Of a stretch of DNA of 64,000 nucleotides, positions 25,773 through 33,847 are shown one piece after another. The notes beneath the pieces were generated by a model, which was given only the letters and a program-made list of their open reading frames with translations, was not told where the DNA came from and ran no database searches. The translations under genes and the position numbers were made by a program. Position 1 is the first letter of the stretch, and each line of letters opens with the position of its first letter. Source of the DNA: Streptomyces luomodiensis (lineage in GTDB: Bacteria > Actinomycetota > Actinomycetes > Streptomycetales > Streptomycetaceae); the NCBI RefSeq assembly GCF_031679605.1, contig NZ_CP117522.1, positions 8,804,001 to 8,868,000 of the forward strand, in the 5' to 3' direction.

Positions 25773-26767
25773 GCCGGCGGCGCGTCCTCCCTGGGCGGCA
25801 ACGTACAGACCGCGATGCCCCGTTCGAAGAGGCTGCCCAGCACGAGGAGGCCGCGATACGCGCACGCGCTCGTGGCCGTCCGGTACGGGGCCCGGCGCCG
25901 CACCAGGTGGCGCACGACCCGGCCGTCGGGGCCGAACGCCAGGGCGCGCACCGTGGGCCGTGGGCGCGGCCGGACCCTGGCGACGACGGGGGCCACCGCC
26001 CTCCTGAGTGGCACGGGCGCGCGCTGCAGCAGCTCCATGGCGGGCTCCCGCGGCCCGGCGAGGGCCACCCAGAGGAGGCCGCCGGGGCCGCGGGTGAGAT
26101 TGTCCGGGAAGCCCGGCAGATCGTCGGCGAGGACGTCCCGTTCACCGGCCCGGCCGCCGGTCAGCCACAGCCGGCTGATCCGGTAGGCGCCGCTCTCGGC
26201 CACGGCGACATACGACTCGTCCGCGGCGAGAGCGACCCCGTTGGCGAACCGCAGCCCGTCCAGCAGCACTTCGGGCCGGCCGCCGGGCCGCAGCCGCAGC
26301 AACTGCCCGGTGGCGGTGTTCTCCAGGATGTCGCGCAGCCAGTCCTCCAGGCCGTGGCGGCGGCTGGACACGGTGAAGTACACCGTGCCGTCCGCCGCCG
26401 CGGCGACATTGCTGCAGAACCGCAGCGGTCGCCCGGCCACCTGGTCGGCGACCACCGTGACGGACCCGTCGTCCGGTCCGACCCGCAGCAGCCCGCGCCG
26501 CGCGTCGCACACCAGCAGTCCGCCGTCGGGGCAGGGGGCCAGGCCCAGCGGCCGTCCGCCGGTGTGCGCGAGCACCTCGGAGCGGACGAGCCCCCGGGCC
26601 GGCGACAACGTCAGCCGCCGGATCGCCCCGTCCGCGGTCCCGGTCAGGATCCGGCCCCGCGCGTCGACGGTGACGTGTTCGGGCCCGTGCGCCTCCGGCG
26701 CCAGCACCCGCGGACACGGCAGTGGTTCGGCCGCCCCGGTGGCCGGCCGGGTGCGCGGTCGCGGCAT
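25751..26767 (-). CDS. SMP-30/strictosidine synthase-like beta-propeller protein
   Basis: 338 aa from the ATG at 26767. The six-bladed propeller family is indicated by GPEHVTVDARGRILTGTADG, GLAPCPDGGLLVCDARRGLLRV, SNVAAAADGTVYFTVSS with FANGVALAADESYVAVAE, and FPDNLTRGPGGLLWVALAG, a pattern seen in strictosidine synthase and plant/animal APMAP relatives. No signal peptide is evident. It probably hydrolyses or binds a lactone-like ligand (family inference). It starts 5 bp after the stop of the membrane protein gene upstream, so the two form an operon and may act together. Confidence 0.75.
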   Translation of the reverse strand: MPRPRTRPATGAAEPLPCPRVLAPEAHGPEHVTVDARGRILTGTADGAIRRLTLSPARGLVRSEVLAHTGGRPLGLAPCPDGGLLVCDARRGLLRVGPDDGSVTVVADQVAGRPLRFCSNVAAAADGTVYFTVSSRRHGLEDWLRDILENTATGQLLRLRPGGRPEVLLDGLRFANGVALAADESYVAVAESGAYRISRLWLTGGRAGERDVLADDLPGFPDNLTRGPGGLLWVALAGPREPAMELLQRAPVPLRRAVAPVVARVRPRPRPTVRALAFGPDGRVVRHLVRRRAPYRTATSACAYRGLLVLGSLFERGIAVCTLPPREDAPPAHPPPVE

Positions 26768-26771
26768 GGGC

Positions 26772-27416
26772 TCATACCGCCTTGCGGGCGCGGGCGGCCC
26801 TGACGCACCGCCGCATCTCCTCGGCGTAGGGCAGCACCACGAAGGCGCCGATGCCGAGCCCGATCGCCGCCAGGTAGCGGGCGGGCAGCGGGTTGTCCTT
26901 GGGCAGCAGCCGCCAGTCCTCGGGCCGGTCCCCGCCGCGCAGCGTGGCGCGCACCTGGTCCCAGTGCAGACAGCAGGTGAACGCCATCGCCGACAGTGGC
27001 AGGACCTCCAGGAAGCTGTGGATGTGCTGTTCCACCGGCCGCACCTCGCGCTCGCCGGTGGCCAGGCTGACATCCCACAGCGCGGTGGCGCCGTGGGCGA
27101 CGGCGGCTCCTCCCATCACCGACAGCACCAGCGGATTGACCCGGGCGAGCAGCGCCATCGCGACGGGGACGCCGGCCTCCGTCATCATCAGGGCGTGCAC
27201 CGCCGACTCCCGGGTGCCCGAGGTCTCCTCGATCCTGGTCCGCCGGTGCATGAGCCAGTCGGCCACCGCGGGGACGAACCACAGCGGCATCACCCCGTAC
27301 ATCAGGAACCGCCGGTTGGCGTCCTCGACGTCCACGGGGGTCCGGGGCACCCGCAGATCGCGGGGCCGCCGCCACCGCCGCCACGCACGGGCCACCGGAC
27401 TAAGGGCAACAGTCAT
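26772..27416 (-). CDS. Integral membrane protein with conserved-looking His/Glu/Asp motifs
   Basis: 214 aa from the ATG at 27416, which has GGAGG five bases upstream. Four or five hydrophobic segments. Potential metal ligands cluster in D53, H57, E63/E64, E70, H74, E80 (DWLMHRRTRIEETSG, then ESAVHALMMTE), then H108, D115, E129, H131, H133, E137 and H151 (AHGATALWD, VEQHIHSFLE, CLHWDQ). The spacing resembles membrane di-metal enzymes, but I do not recognise the family. It is followed after 4 bp by the strictosidine-synthase-like gene, so joint function is likely. Confidence 0.6.
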   Translation of the reverse strand: MTVALSPVARAWRRWRRPRDLRVPRTPVDVEDANRRFLMYGVMPLWFVPAVADWLMHRRTRIEETSGTRESAVHALMMTEAGVPVAMALLARVNPLVLSVMGGAAVAHGATALWDVSLATGEREVRPVEQHIHSFLEVLPLSAMAFTCCLHWDQVRATLRGGDRPEDWRLLPKDNPLPARYLAAIGLGIGAFVVLPYAEEMRRCVRAARARKAV

Positions 27417-27539
27417 CTCGCCTCCAGCACGACGTCGGAAAAAACCGGGTGCCCCCTTGGTATCCCGCACAAACGGCGGCGGGTGGCTCCCCGGCTCCCG
27501 GCGTGGCGCCGGTGTCGTCCATCGGGGCCACGCGTGTGC

Positions 27540-28127
27540 CTACCGGGGCGTCCTGGACCCCGGTGCGGTGCACCGCACCAGGCCGTTCAGGATGAGGGCG
27601 AGGCCCGCCTCGAACGCCGACTCGTGATCGATCACCGGCATGTCGGCCGGTAGTTCCGCGCCGTCGGCGGAGCCGGTGTCCGCCTGCTCCTCCAGGACGC
27701 TGCCGACCGTGAAACGGCCGGCGGCCAGCATCGCCATCTGCGCGTCCCGCTCGGGCACGCCGGAGGCGACGAGGAAGTCCATCTTGTGGCGGAGCCGGTC
27801 GAGGTCGCCGGTGGGGGTGCTGCCGGCGTGGAGCCGTGCGCCGTCCCGGCGCATCAGCAGGGTGCGCCGGAAGCTGCGCGTGTTCTCCAGGAACCAGTCG
27901 CGCCAGTCGTCGCCGGGTGCCGGCAGCGGGGCGGTCGCATGGGGGGCCATCGCCGCCTCCGCCATGGCGGCGATGAGGTCCTTCTTGGTGCGGAAGTACC
28001 AGTAGAGCGACGGCTGCTCGACGCCCAGTCGCTTCGCCAGCCGCCTCGTGCTGACGGCGTCCAGCCCGACCTCGTCGAGCAGGCCGAGCGCCTCGGCGAT
28101 GACGGTCTCACGGTTCATCTTGGTCAC
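27540..28127 (-). CDS. TetR-family repressor close to classical TetR
   Basis: 195 aa (GTG at 28127, or ATG at 28118). The N-terminus aligns well by eye with transposon TetR: VIAEALGLLDEVGLDAVSTRRL, then LAKRLGVEQPSLYWYFRTKKDL, including the LGVEQP-LYW recognition helix. The C-terminal half has the TetR_C layout with FRRTLLMRRDGARLHAG and a hydrophobic pocket. It diverges from a flavin monooxygenase gene, and the spacer holds two tetO-like palindromes (28135-28151, 28165-28183). It should repress both genes until a ligand, possibly a tetracycline or another polycyclic compound, releases it (inference). Confidence 0.88.
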   Translation of the reverse strand: MTKMNRETVIAEALGLLDEVGLDAVSTRRLAKRLGVEQPSLYWYFRTKKDLIAAMAEAAMAPHATAPLPAPGDDWRDWFLENTRSFRRTLLMRRDGARLHAGSTPTGDLDRLRHKMDFLVASGVPERDAQMAMLAAGRFTVGSVLEEQADTGSADGAELPADMPVIDHESAFEAGLALILNGLVRCTAPGSRTPR

Positions 28128-28128
28128 A

Positions 28129-28183
28129 TTGACAATCTATCGCTGATAGATGACGCTGAAAAGGAATCTTTCACTGATAGATT
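28129..28183. promoter_or_regulatory. Two tetO-like operators with embedded tetR promoter
   Basis: Operator 1 (28135-28151): arms ATCTATC and GATAGAT around GCT. Operator 2 (28165-28183): AATCTTTCA and TGATAGATT around C, one mismatch. The Tn10 operator core is CTATCA-N-TGATAG. Centre spacing is 31 bp, close to the roughly 30 bp of tetO1/tetO2 known from Tn10. On the minus strand a promoter, -35 TTTTCA (28162-28157) and -10 TAGATT (28139-28134) with 17-bp spacer, overlaps operator 1. Operator 2 lies 15 bp before the monooxygenase start. Confidence 0.8.
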
Positions 28184-28198
28184 TTTGAGGTGATGGGC

Positions 28199-29443
28199 AT
28201 GACAAAGGGATCGCGGCCGCTGCGGGTCCTCGTCGCCGGTGGCGGCATCGCGGGGCAGGCTCTGGCCTACTGGCTCACGCGGGGCGGCCACCGGGTGACC
28301 GTTGTCGAACGCTTCCCGGCGCTGCGGGCCACTGGGGCCCAGGTCGACCTCCGGGGGCAGGGCATCGAGGCCGTCAAGCGGATGGGGCTCCTCGACACTG
28401 TCCGCGCCAAGCTCGTGGACGAGGCGGGTGTCGCTTTCATCGACGCCCGCGGCAAGGCCAGGGCGACGATCATGGCCAACACCTCAGGACAGGGCCGGCA
28501 GACCCTCACGTCCGAGTACGAGATCATGCGCGGCGACCTGGTGCGCATCCTCAACGACGCGACGAAGGACGACACCGAGTACGTCTTCGGCACCAGCGTG
28601 GACGGCTTCGAGCAGGATGAGCACGAGGTCACCGCGCACTTCTCCGACGGGTCCTCCGGCGCATTCGACCTCCTGGTCGGCGCGGACGGACAGGGATCAC
28701 GCATCCGGCAAGCGCTTCTCCCCAAGGGATACGACCCGTACTGGCGGCTGGGCATCCACATGGCCTACTGGTTCATCCCGCGCATCGCGTCCGACAGCAC
28801 CATCCGGGACACCTACATGGTCCCGGGAGGCCGCCAGATCATGCGCCGCAGCCACAACCCGACCGAGACCCAGGTGTACTTCGTCCTACGGGAGGAATCC
28901 GAAGAGGCCTCGGCGATCCACCGCGCGCCCGTCGAGGCCCAGCAGGAGTTCTGGGCCGCCAGGTTCCGCGACGCCGGATGGCAGACCGAGCGCTTCATCG
29001 AGGGCATGAGGACGAGTCCGTTCTTCTACTCCCAGGAGGTCGTCCAGGTCCGCACCGACACCTGGTCCAAGGGCCGCGTGGTGCTGGCCGGTGACGCCGC
29101 CCACTGCGCCTCCCCCTACAGCGGCATGGGCATCTCCGGCGGCCTGGTCGGCGCGCACGTCCTGGCCGGTGAGATCAACCGGCACCCCGACGACCTGCCG
29201 ACCGCGCTGGCGAACTACGACAGCGTGCTGCGCCCCTTCGTCGACCACATCCAGGGCGGGGTGAATCCGCGCCTGCTGCGCCTGGCCATGCCGAGGACCC
29301 GGCGCGCGATCGACGCGTTCCAGGCCGCCGCCTCGCTCGCCTGCTTCCTGCGCGTGCCCGACCTCGTCGCCCGCCTCGCGAAAGAGGACCGCGGCGGCGA
29401 CTGGCGGCTCCCCGCGAACCCGGCACCGGTCAGCGCCGGCTGA
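28199..29443 (+). CDS. FAD-dependent monooxygenase (TetX-like class A flavoprotein)
   Basis: 414 aa from the ATG at 28199 (GAGG eight bases before). The FAD Rossmann motif is VAGGGIAGQALAYWLTRGG with the ribose-binding E in VTVVER. The class A signature DG motif is DLLVGADGQGSRIR, and the second FAD motif is VVLAGDAAHCASPYSGMGISGG. The NADPH-dependent group includes TetX (tetracycline hydroxylase) and polyketide hydroxylases. Divergence from a TetR-like gene with tetO-like operators suggests inducible modification of a polycyclic substrate, but the specificity is not shown by sequence. Confidence 0.85.
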   Translation: MTKGSRPLRVLVAGGGIAGQALAYWLTRGGHRVTVVERFPALRATGAQVDLRGQGIEAVKRMGLLDTVRAKLVDEAGVAFIDARGKARATIMANTSGQGRQTLTSEYEIMRGDLVRILNDATKDDTEYVFGTSVDGFEQDEHEVTAHFSDGSSGAFDLLVGADGQGSRIRQALLPKGYDPYWRLGIHMAYWFIPRIASDSTIRDTYMVPGGRQIMRRSHNPTETQVYFVLREESEEASAIHRAPVEAQQEFWAARFRDAGWQTERFIEGMRTSPFFYSQEVVQVRTDTWSKGRVVLAGDAAHCASPYSGMGISGGLVGAHVLAGEINRHPDDLPTALANYDSVLRPFVDHIQGGVNPRLLRLAMPRTRRAIDAFQAAASLACFLRVPDLVARLAKEDRGGDWRLPANPAPVSAG

Positions 29444-29500
29444 AAGGGCGGCGGGCGGCGGAACCGATGGGCCGTCCTGACCGGGGAAACGGCGCGTCGC

Positions 29501-32500
29501 TCAGCCGTCCGCGGCGTCGAACGCGACGATGCGCTGGGCGCCGTTCGCCGCGCCCGGGTGACGGCTGGTGAGGTCCAGCCGGAGCCGGGAGGTGCGGACC
29601 GGGTCGAAGGTGATGACCGTCGGGGTGTCGGAGGCGGTGGCCCAGGTGACGGCCGCCCCGCGCACCGGGACCCAGGCGTGGCCCTGCCACGCCGAGACCT
29701 CGATCGAGGCGGGCAGGGTGTGCGTGGCGTCGACGGTGAAGGACACCTCGACACGGCGCAGCCGCCGCTTCCCCTCCCAGGTCACCGAGACCCAGTCGGC
29801 CTTCCGGGCACCGTCGAAGGCGGGCAGCAGCGCCGTGGCGGCCTTGTGGAAGGCGTTGGACCAGCCGGTGGCCGGGTCGCCGTCCAGCATGGCCGAGGGC
29901 AGGGTCGTCGGTGCGCCCGAGTAGCTCGCGTCGGCCGGCGGATAGCCCCGGGCGCCGGGGCCGGGGTCGGGTGCGAGGGCCGCCGGGCGGGTGACCGGCT
30001 CCGATGTCCCGCCGGTGGCGCGGACGGTGGCGGTGCCGGTGCGCAGCCCCGCCGCGCGGGCGGTGAGGGTGAGGGGCCCGGCCTCGGTGCCGGAGCGGAC
30101 GATGGCCAGGGCCTTGCCGTGGAAGGCGGTGCGGGTGGTGGCCTGGTAGCGCTCGGCGCTCTCCTGGCGGCCGTTGTCGACCCCGGCCAGGGAACCTCCG
30201 GTGACCTTGAAGGAGATCAGGTGGCCGGCGTCGGGCACCACCACGCCCTTGGCGTCGACGATGTCGGCGGTCACGAAGCACAGGGAGCGGCCGTCGGCGT
30301 CGACGGTCTCGCGGTCGGGGGTGAGCCGTACGGCGTGCGGGCGGCCCGCCGTGCGCAGCACATCGGTGGCCACGACCGTGCCGCCGCGCCGGGCCACGGC
30401 CTTCAGCTCGCCCGGTGCGAACGGCACCTTCCAGGTGAGGTGGAGCTTTCCGGCGCTGCCGGTCGGGCTGGTGTAGCTGCCGGGGTAGGCGCCGGAGGTG
30501 ACGGTCTTGTCGTCGCCGGTGGGCTCGGTGGTCTCCAGATAGGCGCGGCCGTCGGTGGTCTTCTTGGTGTCGAACTCGCGGACCCCGAGCGACCGGCCGT
30601 TCAGGAACAGCTCCACCGTGGCGACGTTGGAGTAGGCCCACACCTCCACGGTCTCGCCCGCGCGGTGGCCGGTCCAGTCCATGGGGACCAGATGGACCAT
30701 CGGCTCGCTGGTCCACTGGCTCTTGAAGAGGTGGTACATGTCCTTGGGGAAGCCGGCCGTGTCCACCGCGCCGAAGAACGACGCCTTCACCGGGAAGACG
30801 TCGTACGGCGTGGGCTCGCCGATGTAGTCGATGCCCGACCACAGGAACTGCCCGGCGAAGAACTTCCGGTCCCGGTCCTTCTTCAGTCCGTACTCGCCGC
30901 TGATGGTCCAGGAGGCGAGGTTGTTGTCGTAACTGGAGGTCTCGCGCTTGCCGGGGGTGTGGTTCTCGCCGGTGTTGAGGTGTTCGGGCTCCTGGTAGGT
31001 CCCGCGGGTGGAGGTCTCGGAGGAGGACTCGGACTCGAAGAGGAACAGACGCGGATAGCGGGCGTGCAGGGCGTCCACCGAAGCGGCGGTGTTGTAGTTG
31101 AGGCCGAGCCCGTCCAGCTTGGCGAGCATCAGATCGGCGGGGGAGCCCTCGGCGGGCAGGGTGCGGTACTTGTCCGAGCCGATCACCACGGGTCTGGTGT
31201 CATCGGCCGCGCGGACGGCGTCGATGAGCCGCTGGGCCATGTCCAGCCCGGCCGCGCTGGTGGAGTCGGGGATCTCATTGCCGATGGACCACATGACGAC
31301 CGCGGGGGAGTTGCGGGCGGCGTACACCATCTCGGTGATGTCCGCCTCGCAGTGCTCGTCGAAGAAGCGCCCGTAGTCGTAGGTGTTCTTGCCGGTCCGC
31401 CAGCAGTCGAACGCCTCCACCAGCATCACGATGCCGAGCCGCTCGCAGGCGTCGATCACCTCCGGTGCGGGCGGATTGTGGGAGGTGCGCAGGGCGTTGA
31501 CCCCCATGCTCTTCATGATGGTCAGCTGGCGCAGCACGGCGTCGGCGTTGACCGCGGCGCCGAGCGCGCCCAGGTCATGGTGCAGGTCGACGCCCTGGAG
31601 CTTGGCGTAGGCGCCGTTCAGCGAGAACCCGTGGTCGGGGTCGACGGTGACATGGCGGAGCCCGAAGGGGGTGCGGTACCGGTCGGTGGTGTCCTGGCCG
31701 ACCCGCAGTTCGGTCTCCAGCACATAGCGGTGCGGGGTGTCGAACGACCACAGCCGCGGCCGGTCGACCCTGAGCTCCTGGGTGGCGGTACGGGTGTCAC
31801 CCGCCCCGACGGTGAGGGTGGAGCGGGCCTGGGCCACGGTGTGCCCGTCGGGGTCCTTGACCGTGGAGACCACGGTCACCGGCTCGGGATCGGCCCCCTC
31901 GTTGACCACCAGGGTCTGTGCCCGCACCGTGGCGTGCCCGGATGTCAGGGCGGTGGCCAGGTCGGGGGTGGTGACACGGGTGCCCCACCGGGCGACGTGG
32001 ACCGGGTCGGTGACGACCAGCCGGGCGTGGCGGTAGATGCCGCTGCCCGAGTACCAGCGGCTGCTGGGGAGCCGGTTGCGCACGCGGACGGCGAGGACGT
32101 TGGGGGTGGCGCCGTCGGTGTGGACCACCTCGGTGAGGTCGAGGGCGAAGCCGGTGTATCCATAAGGGTGCTCGCCGATCAGCCGCCCGTTGCAGTACAC
32201 GGACGAGTCCATGTAGACGCCGTCGAACTCCACGGAGATCCGCTTGCCCGCGAGGGCGCGCGGCAGGGTGAAGGCGGTGCGGTACCAGCCGAGCCCGCCG
32301 GGCAGGAATCCGGTGCCGCCACTGGTGCCGTGGTCGGTGGTCGGGGTGAGCTCGATGCTCCAGTCGTGCGGCACCGCGACCTCGCGCCAGTCCGAGTCGT
32401 CGTACGCCGGATCGTGGGCCTGGTCGTACGCACCGGTCGGATCGGTGATCCCGCCGGGGTTGACGAGGGCGAATCGCCAGCCGTCGGTGAGCGGGATGGT

Positions 32501-32617
32501 CCGTCCTCCCAGGGCGCGGGACGCGGTGGCGCCATGCGCGGGACCGGCCGGGACCAGGGTTCCGGCCATCGGCGCGGCGGTGCCTGCGATCAGCAACGAT
32601 CTGCGAGTGACCGCCAT
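29501..32617 (-). CDS. Secreted glycoside hydrolase family 2 enzyme (beta-galactosidase-like)
   Basis: About 1038 aa. Starts at 32617 (MAVTRRSLLIAG, GGGGA upstream) or 32629 are possible. The twin-arginine signal TRRSLLIAGTAAP suggests Tat export. GH2 architecture: sugar-binding jelly roll (about 40-210), Ig-like domain, and TIM barrel with LRTSHNPPAPEVIDACERLG and the acid/base glutamate in WSIGNEIPD (E448). The nucleophile region is near LFLFESESSSE. Further Ig-like domains (Big_4/DUF4982 types) lead to a C-terminal F5/8-type discoidin module (IEVSAWQGHAWVPV). Likely acts on extracellular beta-galactosides or glucuronides; the exact specificity is unclear. Confidence 0.88.
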   Translation of the reverse strand: MAVTRRSLLIAGTAAPMAGTLVPAGPAHGATASRALGGRTIPLTDGWRFALVNPGGITDPTGAYDQAHDPAYDDSDWREVAVPHDWSIELTPTTDHGTSGGTGFLPGGLGWYRTAFTLPRALAGKRISVEFDGVYMDSSVYCNGRLIGEHPYGYTGFALDLTEVVHTDGATPNVLAVRVRNRLPSSRWYSGSGIYRHARLVVTDPVHVARWGTRVTTPDLATALTSGHATVRAQTLVVNEGADPEPVTVVSTVKDPDGHTVAQARSTLTVGAGDTRTATQELRVDRPRLWSFDTPHRYVLETELRVGQDTTDRYRTPFGLRHVTVDPDHGFSLNGAYAKLQGVDLHHDLGALGAAVNADAVLRQLTIMKSMGVNALRTSHNPPAPEVIDACERLGIVMLVEAFDCWRTGKNTYDYGRFFDEHCEADITEMVYAARNSPAVVMWSIGNEIPDSTSAAGLDMAQRLIDAVRAADDTRPVVIGSDKYRTLPAEGSPADLMLAKLDGLGLNYNTAASVDALHARYPRLFLFESESSSETSTRGTYQEPEHLNTGENHTPGKRETSSYDNNLASWTISGEYGLKKDRDRKFFAGQFLWSGIDYIGEPTPYDVFPVKASFFGAVDTAGFPKDMYHLFKSQWTSEPMVHLVPMDWTGHRAGETVEVWAYSNVATVELFLNGRSLGVREFDTKKTTDGRAYLETTEPTGDDKTVTSGAYPGSYTSPTGSAGKLHLTWKVPFAPGELKAVARRGGTVVATDVLRTAGRPHAVRLTPDRETVDADGRSLCFVTADIVDAKGVVVPDAGHLISFKVTGGSLAGVDNGRQESAERYQATTRTAFHGKALAIVRSGTEAGPLTLTARAAGLRTGTATVRATGGTSEPVTRPAALAPDPGPGARGYPPADASYSGAPTTLPSAMLDGDPATGWSNAFHKAATALLPAFDGARKADWVSVTWEGKRRLRRVEVSFTVDATHTLPASIEVSAWQGHAWVPVRGAAVTWATASDTPTVITFDPVRTSRLRLDLTSRHPGAANGAQRIVAFDAADG

Positions 32618-32690
32618 CGCGATCCCCATTCTCTTCGATTATGTTCGACTACGACGGGGATCGACCACAACACCCCCCTTCGCGCAACAG

Positions 32691-32721
32691 ATTCTGACGG
32701 TTTCGAACAGGGGACTGTCAA
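32691..32721 (-). promoter_or_regulatory. Probable GH2 promoter with TTCGA repeats
   Basis: On the minus strand TTGACA (32721-32716) is followed after 19 bp by CAGAAT (32696-32691). The palindrome TTCGAA (32702-32707) lies in the spacer, and two further TTCGA copies 10 bp apart are at 32634 and 32644 near the start codon. This suggests control by a local or global regulator of sugar use. Confidence 0.5.
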
Positions 32722-32736
32722 GAGGCCCGCAGTCAC

Positions 32737-33441
32737 TCAGCGCCCCAGCGCACTGTCGTCCAGCTGCCGGAGCAGATCCGCGGGATCGCGGTAGATCTCG
32801 GCCGCACCGGCCTCCCGCAGCAGCTCGGCGGGGATGCCGCCGGACAGCAGCGCGATACTGCGCACCCCGGCCTTCCCACAGGCCACGATGTCCCACACGG
32901 TGTCACCGACGAAGACCGCGTCCCCGGCCGGTACCCCGGCGCGCTCCAGGGACTGTTCGACCAGGTCCGGCGCGGGCTTGCCCTCCCCGACGTCATCGGA
33001 GCTGAGCACGGCTCCCAGAGCCTCGTCGGCGCCGATCGCCGCGCGCATCGCGGCCAGTTCGTCCTTCGAGGCGGAGCTGGCCAGCACCACGTACCAGCCG
33101 TTGCCGGCCAGGGTGCGCAGCAGCTCCGAAGCGCCGTCGAGGGCGGGCAGCCGGGGGAAGTACTCCGCGTACAGGGCCTTGTGCGCACCGCTGATCCGCT
33201 CGTCCCGCGACCGGTCCCGGTCCTCGGGCAGCAGACGGTCCATGAGCTTGCCGGAGCTCATCCCGATGGTGTGGTGGATCTCCCGCATGCTCACCGTGTG
33301 CCCGGCCTGCCGCATCGCCTCCCACCAGGTGACGGCGTGCAGATAGTTGGTGTCCACGAGCGTGCCGTCCACGTCGAACAGCGCGGCCCGGCGGCCACCG
33401 GCGTCCCTGCCTGCGGTGTCAGCGGTGCGTTCGCCGCTCAT
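32737..33441 (-). CDS. HAD-superfamily hydrolase (phosphoglycolate phosphatase-like)
   Basis: 234 aa from the ATG at 33441 with GGGAGG upstream. HAD motifs: I, AALFDVDGTLVDTNYLH; II, VVLASSASKDE; III/IV, EGKPAPDLVEQ (lysine) and FVGDTVWDIVACGKAG. A helical C1 cap lies between about residues 40 and 105 (HTIGMSSGKLMDRLL). Predicted cytoplasmic phosphatase or phosphomutase for a small phosphorylated metabolite. A strong terminator separates it from the DUF6458 gene upstream, so it is transcribed on its own. Confidence 0.85.
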   Translation of the reverse strand: MSGERTADTAGRDAGGRRAALFDVDGTLVDTNYLHAVTWWEAMRQAGHTVSMREIHHTIGMSSGKLMDRLLPEDRDRSRDERISGAHKALYAEYFPRLPALDGASELLRTLAGNGWYVVLASSASKDELAAMRAAIGADEALGAVLSSDDVGEGKPAPDLVEQSLERAGVPAGDAVFVGDTVWDIVACGKAGVRSIALLSGGIPAELLREAGAAEIYRDPADLLRQLDDSALGR

Positions 33442-33471
33442 CGTGTCCTCCCGGGGGCAGTCGGTACGACG

Positions 33472-33508
33472 ACGAGGTGGCCCCCACCCGCGGCGGGGGC
33501 CACCTCGT
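33472..33508 (-). terminator. Strong terminator hairpin after DUF6458
   Basis: ACGAGGTGGCCCCC and GGGGGCCACCTCGT form a perfect 14-bp stem around a 9-nt loop, 20 bp after the DUF6458 stop. Confidence 0.85.
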
Positions 33509-33528
33509 GAGGAAAGGGGCACCGGCAC

Positions 33529-33771
33529 TCAGTAGTGGTGGTGGTGCCGGGAGTGATGATCCGGATCGTCGACCACGGGGGGAGCCACGGCGGTCGGCTC
33601 GACGATGCGCCGACGCTTGTAGACACTCACATACGCCGCTGTCCCGATGATGCCGACGGCCATCAGGATCAGGCCCACCAAGGGGACGTTGAAGCCGTTG
33701 GCGTTCCAGTCGGTGGCGAAGGTGAGAATGCCTCCCACCGCAATCATCAATATGCAACCGCCCAGGCCCAT
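33529..33771 (-). CDS. Two-TM DUF6458-type small membrane protein
   Basis: 80 aa from the ATG at 33771 with GGAGG upstream. Two hydrophobic helices (LGGCILMIAVGGILTFA and VPLVGLILMAVGIIGTAAYV) flank the conserved ATDWNANGFN loop, followed by a basic KRRR and a His-rich C-terminus (DHHSRHHHHY). This is the common actinobacterial DUF6458 layout (recalled). Function unknown. The histidine tail could bind metal, and the next gene upstream is a CDF metal-type transporter, though the link is only positional. Confidence 0.75.
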   Translation of the reverse strand: MGLGGCILMIAVGGILTFATDWNANGFNVPLVGLILMAVGIIGTAAYVSVYKRRRIVEPTAVAPPVVDDPDHHSRHHHHY

Positions 33772-33847
33772 CAGTTCTGCCTCCGTACATGAGTTGGCTT
33801 GTCGCGGGCTGGTCTTCACCGGGTACCCAGGCCGGCCGGGGCCAATC

